From the NCBI GenBank assembly GCA_902363595.1, contig CABJAP010000006.1, positions 214,761 to 278,760 of the forward strand: a DNA stretch of 64,000 bases. Reading direction: 5' to 3'. Positions 25,517 to 34,640 of the stretch are shown one piece after another. How positions within the stretch are numbered: position 1 is the stretch's first letter; the number at the start of each line of letters is the position of its first letter. Source of the stretch: Clostridia bacterium (GTDB lineage Bacteria; Bacillota; Clostridia; Peptostreptococcales; Anaerovoracaceae). The notes below the pieces were generated by a model. The model saw only the letters and a program-made list of their open reading frames with translations. It did no database searches and was not told the DNA's origin. The position numbers and the translations under genes were made by a program.

Positions 25517-25872
25517 TCATGCTCCCACCTCCGTCTCGATCAGGCGTTCAATGATATCTTCATAAGAAAGCCCGATATGTTTCAGCATATTGGGATACCG
25601 GCTGTGATTTGTAAATCCGGGAATGGTGTTGACTTCATTAAAAATAATTTCTCCGTCCGGCGTGAGAAAGAGGTCAACTCTGGCGGAAGATCCTTCTGCC
25701 GCCGGTTTTACGAATAGAGGGTATCCCTCCTTTTGCGCCCATTTTCCTTCTCTGGTAATGCCGATCAGTATCGGTTCATGCTGCTAATCACGCTGAAAGC
25801 GGATTGCATAGAAATTTCATGTTTCGATGAGCGACCTCCGAACAATACTGCAATTTTCTTTTTGTTATTCAT
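25517..25872 (-). pseudogene. Internally deleted D-Ala-D-Ala ligase gene (ddl/vanG-like)
   Basis: The start reads NKKKIAVLFGGRSSKHEIS, the exact N-terminal pattern of D-alanine-D-alanine (or D-Ala-D-Ser) ligases. After residue 35 the frame breaks. In the shifted frame LIGITREGKW is joined to GYPLFVKPAAEGSS, the ATP-grasp strand, and then to RVDLFLTPDGEIIFNEVNT and IPGFTNHSRYPNMLK, the catalytic C-terminus. Roughly 120 and 95 residues are missing at the two joints compared with full-length relatives of about 350 residues. The Mg-binding FNEVNT and the end of the gene are intact. The remnant cannot make an active ligase. Confidence 0.85.
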
Positions 25873-26347
25873 TTTGTCTTCTCTCCTTCTTCTGCCTGTT
25901 TGGCAGGCAGCACACTTTCAGGCTTTGATAGCAAAGGGTTTTCTGTTTTTTTCGTATTGGCAGTGTCCACGGAAAAACTTCCGTCAACCGTTTCCTCCCC
26001 ATGGGTTGTTCCTTCTTTCTCACACACTTTTTTTCTGCAAGTAAATTGTAACAGAGGGCAGCTTGCTTTGTTTTAAGGCAAGCTTATGGATCTCTTATGG
26101 GATTGTGATGAAAGTATTAAGATTGTATGTATGAAGTTTTTCAAGATCAGGTTCACAAACCCTGGGCTTTGTTAAAAAACGTAGCATTTTAATAAAATTT
26201 TCCCGATCTGAGTCAAGACGCCTAGAATATGGAGTTTTACGGATCATTCTCTTTCCAACAAACTTAGCAGAATGTGTACAAAAAAGGAGCATATTACATT
26301 CATCACTCATTTGATGATGTGACATGCCCCTTTTTCAAATTTCTTTG
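25873..26347. other. Intergenic stretch with remnant ORF tail
   Basis: On the minus strand an open frame with no start (about 26073-25870) ends in a TGA that overlaps the ATG of the ligase pseudogene. Its last residues read SKPESVLPAKQAEEGEKTK. This looks like the tail of a lost upstream partner, but I do not recognise it. A 76-codon minus ORF at 26095-26325 has no ribosome site and overlaps the terminator, so I do not call it. The right part carries the hairpin at 26281-26335. Confidence 0.45.
26281..26335 (-). terminator. Long bidirectional terminator hairpin
   Basis: AAAAAGGAGCAT (26281-26292) pairs with ATGCCCCTTTTT (26324-26335) with one mismatch, and the inner arms ACATTCATCA and TTGATGATGT continue the stem. 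Either strand ends in a run of T. It lies 13 bp after the flavodoxin-fold gene and serves as its terminator. Confidence 0.75.
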
Positions 26348-26884
26348 TTAAAACAGTTTCCAGAGCGATTCCAATTCGTTCATCGCATCCGCGGATTTTG
26401 ATAAATCATCGGGCGCTGCTGCCGTATAGGTCTTGGAAAAAGCGATTTCCCAACCCAGATAATTGCAGATACAGTCAAACTGCTTGGGAATGATCTCATA
26501 CTGGGCGTCGCCCTGCTCAGCTTCTCCGATCACGATTACACCGATTTTTTTCTTTAAATCGTGCAGCGTTTGAGACTGGCAGTAAAATTTGTCGATAATT
26601 GTTTTCAGCTGTGCCGTTACGCCCCACCAGTAAACCGGTGTAGCAAAAACGATGATATCCGCCGCCGCTACCGCATCTACAATCTGATTGGTATCATCAT
26701 CGAATGTGCAGTGGCTACTGCTTCCACAGCATTCACAGGCAATGCACGGTCCCACAGATACTTCCGCAGCTTTCACTTCCTCAATTTCCATCCCCTGGAT
26801 ATGCTCCAGCCCCTTCGTCAAAGCCTCCAGTGCTGCGCAAGTATTTCCTTGTCTTGGACTTCCATTTAACAATAACGCTTTCAT
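26348..26884 (-). CDS. NAD(P)H-dependent FMN reductase, flavodoxin fold
   Basis: This 178-residue protein has the FMN-binding opening LLLNGSPRQGNTCAAL and the second flavin loop FATPVYWWGVTAQLKTIIDK, both characteristic of the NADPH-dependent FMN reductase/flavodoxin-like family. Between them CIACECCGSSSHC contains several cysteines, as in iron-sulfur or redox-active flavoproteins of anaerobes. A role in cytoplasmic electron transfer or quinone/oxidant reduction is likely; the partner is unknown. GAGGGAGG precedes the ATG, and on the minus strand TATTATAAT near 26935 can serve as a -10 region. Confidence 0.85.
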   Translation of the reverse strand: MKALLLNGSPRQGNTCAALEALTKGLEHIQGMEIEEVKAAEVSVGPCIACECCGSSSHCTFDDDTNQIVDAVAAADIIVFATPVYWWGVTAQLKTIIDKFYCQSQTLHDLKKKIGVIVIGEAEQGDAQYEIIPKQFDCICNYLGWEIAFSKTYTAAAPDDLSKSADAMNELESLWKLF

Positions 26885-26944
26885 TAGCTACCTCCCTCAA
26901 CAATTAAACTTTTATCAACTATTATTGATTCATTATAATACAAA

Positions 26945-27223
26945 TGCGGCGAAAAAAACAGTGCCCCGGCAGCTGTTTCGAAACTGTTCCTGGTTCCAGG
27001 ATCCGTGATCTGGCCCATTTCTGATGGAATCTACGCATTTTCTTTGATCCTGAGTTGTCCCGGCGGCGGGGCCGAGGACCAGCCGCCAGAGCATACCGCA
27101 GCGGCCCTCCCAACAACCCAGGCCGCCTACTTAAAAGGAGAATGCTTCTGCGCAGGCTATCTCCGCAGGAACCCCGCAAACGCGGGGTTCTGAGGACTAA
27201 TAGCCGGAGCAGAACATTCTCCT
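26945..27223. ncRNA. GC-rich candidate structured RNA next to rny
   Basis: This gene-free stretch of about 280 bp is much richer in GC than its surroundings and full of pairing segments: GTTGT/ACAAC (27055/27111), GGCGGC/GCCGCC inside it, and the long hairpin at 27134-27225. The strand is not clear. A plus-strand start just after TATAAT (about 26934-26939) and a minus-strand 3'-UTR role after rny are both possible. I see no match to tmRNA, RNase P RNA, SRP RNA or a riboswitch that I know, and no convincing ORF. Confidence 0.35.
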
Positions 27224-27225
27224 TT
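27134..27225. repeat. 92-bp nested hairpin overlapping the rny stop codon
   Basis: Outer arms AAAGGAGAATG (27134-27144) and CATTCTCCTTT (27215-27225) continue, after a one-base bulge, as TTCTGC/GCAGAA. Further in, GGCTAT pairs with ATAGCC, and the tip is GAACCCCGC/GCGGGGTTC around AAA. The outer arm includes the rny stop codon. It may terminate rny transcription, although the T tract is short on both strands, or it may be a mobile palindromic repeat. Confidence 0.65.
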
Positions 27226-28768
27226 ATTTCGCATAATCAATCGCTCGTGTCTCACGAACTACATTTACTTTAATCTGTCCCGGGTATTCCAGTTCGGATT
27301 CAATCTTCTTGGAAATATCTCTTGCCAGGAATACGATCGATTCATCGGTAACCTCATCCGGCTTGGCAATGATCCGAATCTCTCTTCCGGCCTGAATGGC
27401 AAAGGACTTGTCTACGCCTGGAGTCGTATTTGCGATATCTTCCAGCTTTTCCAGCCGTTTAATATAGGTCTCCAGAGTTTCACGTCTCGCACCAGGTCTG
27501 GCCGCCGAGAGGGCATCTGCCGCTGCGATCAGCACCGCTTCCATGGACTTGGGTTCGTAGTCGCCGTGATGCGCCGCCATTCCATTAATAACAGCTTCCG
27601 ACTCCTTGTACTTTTTGAGAACCTCAATTCCCAGGTCAACGTGGGTACCTTCTTTTTCATGGTCAATGGCTTTACCAATATCATGGAGCAGCCCGGCTCT
27701 CTTCGCCAGTGTAATATCCAATCCCAGTTCTCCGGCCATCAGACCAGCCAGGTGAGCAACCTCGATGGAATGCTTGAGCACATTCTGTCCGTATGACGTA
27801 CGATACTTGAGCCTTCCCAGCAGCTTTACCAGCTCCGGATGCAGGTTATGTATCCCTACCTCAAACGTGGCCTGTTCACCTTCTTCTTTAATAATAGCGT
27901 TGACTTCCCGCTCTGATTTCTTGACCATTTCTTCAATCCTTGCGGGGTGAATTCTTCCATCAACAATGAGCTTTTCAAGAGACAGACGTGCGACTTCTCT
28001 TCTTACCGGATCAAAGCCCGATAAAATAACTGCCTCCGGCGTATCATCGATGATCAGGTCGATTCCCGTCAGAGTTTCGATTGCTCTGATGTTCCTTCCC
28101 TCTCTGCCGATAATGCGGCCCTTCATTTCATCATTCGGAAGCGGAACAACGGAAACCGTGCTTTCCGCCACATGGTCGGCGGCACATCTCTGTATCGCAC
28201 CTGTAATGATTTCTTTTGCTTTCTTGTCCGCCTCTTCCTTGGCTTTTGCCTCGATGTCCTTGATCATTACGGATGCTTCATAACGAATTTCCTTTTCCGT
28301 GTTTTCCAGCAGTATGGCCTTTGCTTCTTCGACCGAGTAGCCCGATATTTTTTCCAGCTCCTCCATCTGCCTTTCTAATACGTGATCTAATTCTTTTTGC
28401 TTCGATATGATCGACTGCTCTTTATTTGTAATGCTTTCTTCTTTTTTCTCTATATTTTCAAGTTTTCTGTCAATCGATTCTTCCTTCTGAATCAATCTGC
28501 GTTCTGACTTTGAAATTTCGGAACGGCGTTCCCGAATCTCCCGGTCAGCGTCGCTTCTTAATTTATGCGCTTCTTCCTTAGCCTCAAGAATATATTCTTT
28601 GCGAATCGTCTCCGATCTGTTTTCAGCATCAAGGATCAGATTCTTAGCCTTTTGTTCCGCGCTGCCGATAGCCTTCTCTCCAACTGTCTTTCTGATAATA
28701 TATCCAATTAAAATCCCCAGCAACAGGGTAATAATTCCCACGACAATAGGTATAACGATATTTGCCAT
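27224..28768 (-). CDS. rny: Ribonuclease Y
   Basis: The 514-residue protein is the membrane-anchored endoribonuclease that initiates mRNA decay in Bacillota. One N-terminal membrane segment ([20 protein letters not shown]) is followed by a long Lys/Glu coiled coil to about 190, a KH RNA-binding domain ([20 protein letters not shown]), and an HD domain with [11 protein letters not shown], the metal-binding LLHDIGKA, and AHHGDYEP. The length is typical. AAAGGAGG precedes the start. It stands alone, divergent from rodA, and its stop codon lies inside the 92-bp hairpin. Confidence 0.97.
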   Translation of the reverse strand: MANIVIPIVVGIITLLLGILIGYIIRKTVGEKAIGSAEQKAKNLILDAENRSETIRKEYILEAKEEAHKLRSDADREIRERRSEISKSERRLIQKEESIDRKLENIEKKEESITNKEQSIISKQKELDHVLERQMEELEKISGYSVEEAKAILLENTEKEIRYEASVMIKDIEAKAKEEADKKAKEIITGAIQRCAADHVAESTVSVVPLPNDEMKGRIIGREGRNIRAIETLTGIDLIIDDTPEAVILSGFDPVRREVARLSLEKLIVDGRIHPARIEEMVKKSEREVNAIIKEEGEQATFEVGIHNLHPELVKLLGRLKYRTSYGQNVLKHSIEVAHLAGLMAGELGLDITLAKRAGLLHDIGKAIDHEKEGTHVDLGIEVLKKYKESEAVINGMAAHHGDYEPKSMEAVLIAAADALSAARPGARRETLETYIKRLEKLEDIANTTPGVDKSFAIQAGREIRIIAKPDEVTDESIVFLARDISKKIESELEYPGQIKVNVVRETRAIDYAK

Positions 28769-28929
28769 TTAAACACCTCCTTTTCATTAGTATTTTCATA
28801 TTCGTATCATAGAAGTTTGCTTGTAAAATATAATAAAAATCATGCATTACGTAATAATTTTTAAATAAAATCACACATTAACATTATAATGTTTTGTGGG
28901 CAACTAGTCAAGGTTATGAAAGGGAATGG

Positions 28930-30036
28930 ATGGACAATTATTGGAAATTATGGAAAAATGCAGACAAGGTCTTTATTGTCACTGCCATATGCTTTGCAAT
29001 CCTAAGCATTACCATGATCACCAGCATCTCCTATAAAAACGGGCAGGTGATCCTGCGGGACATTGTGATCCAAAGCATTGCCTACGGCCTTGGCTTTATT
29101 GCCGCTGCGGCGATGATCTTGTGCGATTACCGCAAATTCCAGGATTTCAGCAAAGCGCTGTACATCGGCTCCCTGCTGTTCCTGCTGACCGTCTACGTCC
29201 CCGGTCTGGGCATCGTCTCCAACGGCGCCCGCTCCTGGATCAATCTGGGCTTCACCACCTTCCAGCCCTCGGAAATCGTGAAGATTTCCTTCACCATTCT
29301 GATGGCCAACTATTTTTCCAGAAATAAGGCCCAGCTCAGCCATCTGCGCGGAGTTACTTTAGCTGCTCTCTATGCGGCGCCCTTTATTTTCATCGTTGTC
29401 AAAGAGGATTTGGGCAGCGCTATCGTATACTGCTTTATATGGGTCTTCATGATTTTTTTTGCCGGCATCGATCACAAAATTTTTGCCCGTTTTGCATTGC
29501 TTTTTTTATTGTCGCTGCCCATCGCTTACGGGTTGATGGCTCCTTACCAGAAACGGCGGATTGACGCTTTCCTGCATCCGGGCAATCTGGAACTGCCGGG
29601 GAACTACCATGTCTGGAATTCCAAGGTCGCCATCGGATCCGGTGGAGTTTTTGGCAAAGGACTTTTCGCAGGCACGCAAAAAGAACTGGATTTCCTTCCG
29701 GTTCAAAAATCAGACTTTATCTTTTCCGTGATCGTGGAAGAATTGGGGATGCTGGGCGGCGCGCTGGTAATCCTGCTCTTTGCCGTCCTCCTCTACCGAA
29801 CGGCAAAAGTGGTCTACAGCGCGGCTGATCTTTACGGCGCCCTCTTAGCCATCGGCTTCTTAGGCATGTTTCTCTTTCAGGTCTTTGAAAACATCGCCAT
29901 GACCATGGGCATCATGCCCGTTACCGGAGTAACCCTTCCCTTCATCAGTTACGGCGGTTCTTCTGTACTTTCGGGCATGGCGGCTCTAGGACTCATCATC
30001 AGCGTGGGAATCCGGGGCCGCAGTACGGGGCTGTGA
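28930..30036 (+). CDS. rodA: Peptidoglycan glycosyltransferase RodA
   Basis: The 368-residue SEDS protein has about ten membrane segments and polymerises lipid II for lateral wall growth together with the class B PBP2 encoded nearby. Motifs are GARSWINLGFTTFQPSEIVK, the aspartate-bearing extracytoplasmic region KEDLGSAIVY, QKSDFIFSVIVEELGMLGG, and the C-terminal GVTLPFISYGGSSVLS. A TTG at 28894 opens the frame, but AAAGGGA directly precedes the ATG at 28930, which I use. The gene is convergent with minD and ends 10 bp from it. FtsW or SpoVE are related alternatives; the neighbourhood favours RodA. Confidence 0.88.
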   Translation: MDNYWKLWKNADKVFIVTAICFAILSITMITSISYKNGQVILRDIVIQSIAYGLGFIAAAAMILCDYRKFQDFSKALYIGSLLFLLTVYVPGLGIVSNGARSWINLGFTTFQPSEIVKISFTILMANYFSRNKAQLSHLRGVTLAALYAAPFIFIVVKEDLGSAIVYCFIWVFMIFFAGIDHKIFARFALLFLLSLPIAYGLMAPYQKRRIDAFLHPGNLELPGNYHVWNSKVAIGSGGVFGKGLFAGTQKELDFLPVQKSDFIFSVIVEELGMLGGALVILLFAVLLYRTAKVVYSAADLYGALLAIGFLGMFLFQVFENIAMTMGIMPVTGVTLPFISYGGSSVLSGMAALGLIISVGIRGRSTGL

Positions 30037-30045
30037 CCGTATCGC

Positions 30046-30777
30046 TCAGACAGCGCTGATATCCGTCAGCCTACGGAGAATATTGCGGAAATTCTCCTCT
30101 ATGTAGGTTCCTTCCTTTGAAACGATAGGAATTCCCCGATTAGTAGAGATATAGATATTATCGTCAAACTGAATCAAACCAATCAAACGGCTGTTAAGAA
30201 TTTCGGAAATTTCTTTCAAATCTGGAACTAAATGCTCTGCCATCAGATCGACTCTTACTTTATTAACAATGTAGCAGGTATCTTTGATACCTGCTTTTTG
30301 CAGATAGCGATTCAAAACGTCGGCATCTCTCACCGCAGCGATGTCGGCTTCGGTAACCAGCAGCGCCCGGTCGGCTCCGGCCATGGAAATATCCAAGCCG
30401 CTGCCAATTCCAGCAGGGCAATCAATAAACACGTAGTCGAAGTCTTTCTTTAGTTTGCGGCACATGATCTCCATATGAAGGGGCGTAATATCGCGATTGT
30501 CTTTTCTTGGGCAGGCTGACATCAGATACAGATTTTCAAAACGTCTGTCTCGGATCAGCGCCCTTTTGATTCTACAGATCCCGGAAAGTACATCCATAAT
30601 ATTATAAACGACTCGGTTTTCAAGCCCCAGATATAAATCCAGGTTCCGCATACCCATATCCATGTCAAGCAGAGCCACTTTATAGCCATGCTTAGCCAAA
30701 AGCGCTCCCAGATTGGCTGTCACCGCAGTTTTTCCGGTGCCTCCTTTACCTGATGCAACTAAAATTACTTCGCCCAT
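30046..30777 (-). CDS. minD: Septum-site determining ATPase MinD
   Basis: This 243-residue ParA/MinD-type ATPase has the deviant Walker A motif ASGKGGTGKTAVTANLG, with the signature lysine before GGTGKT, the switch region LLDMDMGMRNLDLYLGLE and Walker B VFIDCPAGIG. MinD normally recruits MinC to the membrane to block polar division. The usual C-terminal amphipathic membrane-targeting helix is weak here: the end reads FRNILRRLTDISAV. No minC or minE gene is present in the cluster. The start is 17 bp after the mrdA stop, with a GTGAGG ribosome site. Confidence 0.9.
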   Translation of the reverse strand: MGEVILVASGKGGTGKTAVTANLGALLAKHGYKVALLDMDMGMRNLDLYLGLENRVVYNIMDVLSGICRIKRALIRDRRFENLYLMSACPRKDNRDITPLHMEIMCRKLKKDFDYVFIDCPAGIGSGLDISMAGADRALLVTEADIAAVRDADVLNRYLQKAGIKDTCYIVNKVRVDLMAEHLVPDLKEISEILNSRLIGLIQFDDNIYISTNRGIPIVSKEGTYIEENFRNILRRLTDISAV

Positions 30778-30794
30778 TTCTTCCTCACTAACTT

Positions 30795-33326
30795 TTATTG
30801 TTCTTTTTGCTGAAAATACTTACCCATGACTTCCCTGGCAACAGGACCGGCGTTGGCCGCCGTACCGCCTTGTGCAATCATAACTGCAACGGCAATCTTT
30901 GGATTGTCTGCCGGCGCCATGGTCACTACCCAGGCAAAATTGTCATAGTTGGCCTTGTATCGATCGATCTTGGCTGCTGTCACCTTTCCGCCGCTCAAAT
31001 TCATAACTGCCCGACGCACTGCTGTATGCCGCGAAGAATAAATGTCCGGGTAGGTCTCCATAAGACGCTTTTTCTCCTTTTGGATATCTGCCCAGCTGAG
31101 CGACGGCGCGATTGCGCCAAGATGGTTCTTAATATATTCTTCCTCGTCAACGGGGTTGATCTTACCTGATCTCTGCGCGGTTCCTGTTTTCCCTGCAACA
31201 GTCACAGGAAATCCCTTAAAGAGCCGGGTCAGACTTCCTCCGCTTCCATTGGCTACGCGCACCATGCCGCCGATGATTTCGTCAAAGTAGGAATCATCAT
31301 CGACCTGCACCTTTTGCGGCGCATCCTTTTCTATTGTACCACGTCCCTCAATCTTTTCAACCAAACTTATTTGATTTCGTACCCCTTTATTTCCCAGGGC
31401 AGCTACATAACCGGCCATTTGCAGAGGCGTATAGGAATTGATGCCCTGACCGATGGCAATATTGAGCGCATCGCCGGTATTCCAAGTGGCTTGATTGATA
31501 TAAGTGTATTTGCATAAATCCGCTAGAGCCGATACTTTTTTCTTTTGAACGCCTGCAAGCTGCCGCAGCTTATCTTCAAGCTGAGATTTTGTCAAGTCCT
31601 GGCCGATCCAGCTTGTAATCGTGCTTATTGTCTGATTGAGCCGGGAGCGGTCAGCTGCGGTAGATTTATCAAACCAGGATTCCGCTTCGGCAAGAAGAAC
31701 GTTTTTCAGTGAATTGCGCAGACCGCTGATCTTTGATTCTTTTGAAGGCGTCTTTGTAACGGTCTCAGGGATTTCGATACCGGTGGGCTGTCCCAAACCA
31801 TACTGAGCCGCATAGTCTAAAATTGTATCTATGGATATTTTTTTCTTATAACCTAAGCTGTTTCCAGTGTAAAAGTTTTTCCCCGTTGCAGCATCAAAGA
31901 AATAATAGTTGCAGGAAACTTCCAGAGCCTCTTGTAGATTCAGATATCCATGCTTTTTTCGGTTTAAGTTCCAGACCACGCATCCAAAAGAATTATTCCC
32001 AAGCTGAATATAACCATTGTCATAAAGGCGCTGCTTCGGATTCAATCCGCATTGAAGTGCCGCTGTGGCAGTAACCATTTTAAATGTGGAGCCTGGCTGA
32101 ACAGCACTCATTGTAGCCACATTGTACAATGGAGCCGGAGCAAGCGGATCCCTGGGGTTTTTGCTTTGCAGGGATTTCCAATCTTTGGTGGAAATTCCGC
32201 CTGCGAAGAGATTGGGATCAAAATCCGGGCAGCTGGCCATAGCCAGAACATCGCCGGTTTTCACATCCAGGGCTACAACCGCACCTACTTGCGCGTTGGA
32301 AGCCCGCTTCATGGTATAATTGCCGTACTCACTGGTAAAGGTACCGCCCCGCTGCATAGCGTCAAGGGCCTGCTTCAACGATTTTTCAGCAGTTTTTTGT
32401 AATTCCAGGTCAATGGTCAAAGTTACGTCGTTTCCCTTCTTAGCCTCTGTTTGGCTGATGGTTTTGACCAAATTTCCACCGGCATCAACCTGAACCTTTT
32501 TTTCGCCGGCTGTGCCCTTCAGTACCTCTTCATACGCTTTTTCAATCCCGTCTTTTCCGATCAGATCCCAGCTCTGGTACCCCAGCTTTGTCACATATTG
32601 TTCCTTTTCGCTGTCCGAAATCTTTCCCAGATACCCAAGAATGTGGGAGGCTGTTGTTCCTCCCGGATAGCTGCGGGAGACTTCCGAAAAGACTTCCACT
32701 CCAGGGTAGGCGTCGCTGTTTTCTTCCAATAGGGCTACCGAGCGGTCGCAGAGATTTCGTGCAACGGTCACCGGCATATACTTTTTATAGCCAAGCGCCG
32801 CCATTTCATTGCGCACTAGCAAAATCTTCCTTGCTTCTTTTGCAGAGAGGTTACTATCTATTTTAAAATAATTTCTTGCTTTTGAAAAGGCTTCCTTTGC
32901 ATTTACTCCCTCTGATAGTCCCAATCGATTCAGCAGCTCTTTCTTATCAGCGCCTTTTTTAAAAGAAAAGTCACCGGATTCAGTTATTTTGATGGGAAAA
33001 TTATCGATCATTTCATCGCCGTTCTTTTCCAGCAAGTTGGTTAAATCCAAAATTGATTGGTTGAGCTTTTCATCTGTCATATTACCTTTGCTCAATCGCA
33101 CAGATATCGTATAGGTGTTACCCGCCAAAACCTTGCCGTTGCGGTCGAGAATCTCCCCCCTGGGCGCTGTTTCATAAATGGTCTTTGTACTCAGGTCTTC
33201 CGCAGCCTGGGACCAATCGTCTTTTTCAACTACGGTTAAGAGGAACAGACGGACCAGCAAGATACCCATCAATACCAGTACCAAGCTCACCAGCTGAATA
33301 TATCGGGATCGAAACCATTTTATCAT
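30795..33326 (-). CDS. mrdA: Penicillin-binding protein 2, elongation transpeptidase
   Basis: The 843-residue class B PBP has one N-terminal membrane anchor (LVSLVLVLMGILLVRLFLL), a dimerisation domain starting with APRGEILDRNGKVLAG, and a transpeptidase domain with the active-site serine in QPGSTFKMV, the second motif SCN in EVSCNYYFFD, and KTGTAQ in VAGKTGTAQRSG. It cross-links peptidoglycan during elongation as partner of RodA. It is longer than the family mean of about 650-700 because of an inserted segment between the first and second motifs and KTG (Asp/Ser/Lys-rich, about 570-640). The start overlaps the mreD stop by four bases. Confidence 0.93.
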   Translation of the reverse strand: MIKWFRSRYIQLVSLVLVLMGILLVRLFLLTVVEKDDWSQAAEDLSTKTIYETAPRGEILDRNGKVLAGNTYTISVRLSKGNMTDEKLNQSILDLTNLLEKNGDEMIDNFPIKITESGDFSFKKGADKKELLNRLGLSEGVNAKEAFSKARNYFKIDSNLSAKEARKILLVRNEMAALGYKKYMPVTVARNLCDRSVALLEENSDAYPGVEVFSEVSRSYPGGTTASHILGYLGKISDSEKEQYVTKLGYQSWDLIGKDGIEKAYEEVLKGTAGEKKVQVDAGGNLVKTISQTEAKKGNDVTLTIDLELQKTAEKSLKQALDAMQRGGTFTSEYGNYTMKRASNAQVGAVVALDVKTGDVLAMASCPDFDPNLFAGGISTKDWKSLQSKNPRDPLAPAPLYNVATMSAVQPGSTFKMVTATAALQCGLNPKQRLYDNGYIQLGNNSFGCVVWNLNRKKHGYLNLQEALEVSCNYYFFDAATGKNFYTGNSLGYKKKISIDTILDYAAQYGLGQPTGIEIPETVTKTPSKESKISGLRNSLKNVLLAEAESWFDKSTAADRSRLNQTISTITSWIGQDLTKSQLEDKLRQLAGVQKKKVSALADLCKYTYINQATWNTGDALNIAIGQGINSYTPLQMAGYVAALGNKGVRNQISLVEKIEGRGTIEKDAPQKVQVDDDSYFDEIIGGMVRVANGSGGSLTRLFKGFPVTVAGKTGTAQRSGKINPVDEEEYIKNHLGAIAPSLSWADIQKEKKRLMETYPDIYSSRHTAVRRAVMNLSGGKVTAAKIDRYKANYDNFAWVVTMAPADNPKIAVAVMIAQGGTAANAGPVAREVMGKYFQQKEQ

Positions 33327-33811
33327 ATTGAATACCTGCCTTCTGCGTTTTTTAGAAAAAGAAGATAAAGTAATGCCATCAGCACCAGATTATGAGCCGC
33401 ATAAGCCGGCTGCAGCCGCAAGACTTGTAGGAACCCATATGGAGCTCCAAGCAGGACCTGTCCAACCCAAAGAATCCCGCTGTACACCAGAGTGTCCGCG
33501 GCTGTAAGTCCTGCTAAAAAAATTGGATGTTCCAGGGCGAGGAACTTGCCTGCAAAGACTGCTGTGATTCCAATTATAAAAATCGCCGCTGGCGCCGGAC
33601 CGGCATAAAGCGAGAAACACAGCTCCTGAAGAATGGATGTCAATACGCAAAGACCGATGATAGGAGCAGGCTCCCTGGCCTTGATGACCAGAATCAGGGT
33701 AATACAAAGGAGCAGGTTGGGACTGGCGCCTCCCAGAGGGATCAGGCCCGCGGCCGTAGGCTGGAGAAAAAAAGCGGCCAGCAGCAGGACCACCGTTTGC
33801 AGCGGCTTCAT
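33323..33811 (-). CDS. mreD: Rod-shape determining protein MreD
   Basis: The 162-residue protein is an integral membrane protein with about five hydrophobic segments and little else, as is typical for MreD. It begins MKPLQTVVLLLAAFFLQPT. It belongs to the elongasome with MreC, RodA and PBP2. Four-base overlaps with mreC upstream and mrdA downstream show tight coupling. Sequence conservation in this family is weak, so gene order contributes much of the support. Confidence 0.88.
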   Translation of the reverse strand: MKPLQTVVLLLAAFFLQPTAAGLIPLGGASPNLLLCITLILVIKAREPAPIIGLCVLTSILQELCFSLYAGPAPAAIFIIGITAVFAGKFLALEHPIFLAGLTAADTLVYSGILWVGQVLLGAPYGFLQVLRLQPAYAAHNLVLMALLYLLFLKNAEGRYSI

Positions 33812-34617
33812 AATATGACCGCCACCTTTCTCAATTTGAAAAATGATACTACGGGGTCTGCTTTGATTAAAACTCGCTGTGTACCGGTTTTCTTTTCCAC
33901 TTCTGTTACTTTCCCAATTTTTAACCCTTTCGAATAGGTACCAATACCGGAAGTCATCAGTGTATCACCCTTTTTTACCAATTCTCCCTCTTGCAAAAGA
34001 TAACCGTTTAATCCCGTTCCATCGCTTTGAAGAACACCAGTTTGGCCGTCTTCTCCAGCTGCACGAAAACTGACCTTATTATTATTAGCCAGGATTGTCT
34101 CAACCTTGGCAGTTTTTTTAGCAACCTCGGCGATTTTTCCTACTAACCCGTCGCCGCTGATCACCGTGCATCCTGTCTGCAGCCCGTCTTCGCTACCTTT
34201 ATTGATCGTAAAAACTCCTTCCCAATTGGAATAATTAACAGCAATCACATCCGCGGCCTGGATCTCTCCTTTTTTTGCAGCATCGTAATGAAAGATTCGT
34301 GAAAGCTCCTCCAGCTCTTGTTTTTCTTCCCTATCCAAAGCCAGCCGGGCATTTTCCTGCTTCAGCAGGTCCCTTTCTTCAATAAGCTGTTGGTTTTCAG
34401 CAGTAATCGCCTTGAAACGAAAAATGCCGCTGAATCCCCTTTTTATCCCATCCACCGCTTTTGCTGCCGGTTCTGCAACATAACCAGCCGCGTTCTGTAA
34501 GCGCTCTTTTATCCCTGTTTGACCATCTCCTGTTCGAAACAAAGCTGCAATCAGAGCGAACGAAACGATTGCTGCCAAAATTCCTGCTATTATTTTTTTG
34601 TGCTCGCCAAACCACAT
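33808..34617 (-). CDS. mreC: Rod-shape determining protein MreC
   Basis: The 269-residue protein has a single N-terminal membrane segment (IIAGILAAIVSFALIAALF), a coiled coil at about 70-105 (TAENQQLIEERDLLKQENAR), and the double beta-barrel extracytoplasmic domain with NYSNWEGVFTINKGSEDGLQ and GDTLMTSGIGTYSKGLKIGK. It scaffolds the elongation machinery on the outside of the membrane. It overlaps mreD by four bases. No mreB precedes it; radC is directly upstream instead. Confidence 0.95.
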   Translation of the reverse strand: MWFGEHKKIIAGILAAIVSFALIAALFRTGDGQTGIKERLQNAAGYVAEPAAKAVDGIKRGFSGIFRFKAITAENQQLIEERDLLKQENARLALDREEKQELEELSRIFHYDAAKKGEIQAADVIAVNYSNWEGVFTINKGSEDGLQTGCTVISGDGLVGKIAEVAKKTAKVETILANNNKVSFRAAGEDGQTGVLQSDGTGLNGYLLQEGELVKKGDTLMTSGIGTYSKGLKIGKVTEVEKKTGTQRVLIKADPVVSFFKLRKVAVIL

Positions 34618-34640
34618 ATGCTACCAGCCTTTTTTTCAAT

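Noticed and set aside
25733..26044. 103-codon plus ORF
   Set aside because: It runs antisense across the ligase pseudogene and its upstream remnant, without a start signal.
26095..26325. 76-codon minus ORF
   Set aside because: No ribosome site, no family recognised, and its start lies within the terminator hairpin at 26281-26335.
26922..27179. 85-codon minus ORF, Arg-rich
   Set aside because: No ribosome site; it overlaps the promoter of the FMN reductase gene and the GC-rich hairpins, which explain the Arg/Gly/Pro bias.
27134..27225. Hairpin as a simple rny terminator
   Set aside because: It is far longer and more complex than a terminator, and the T tracts are weak; kept only as an open possibility.
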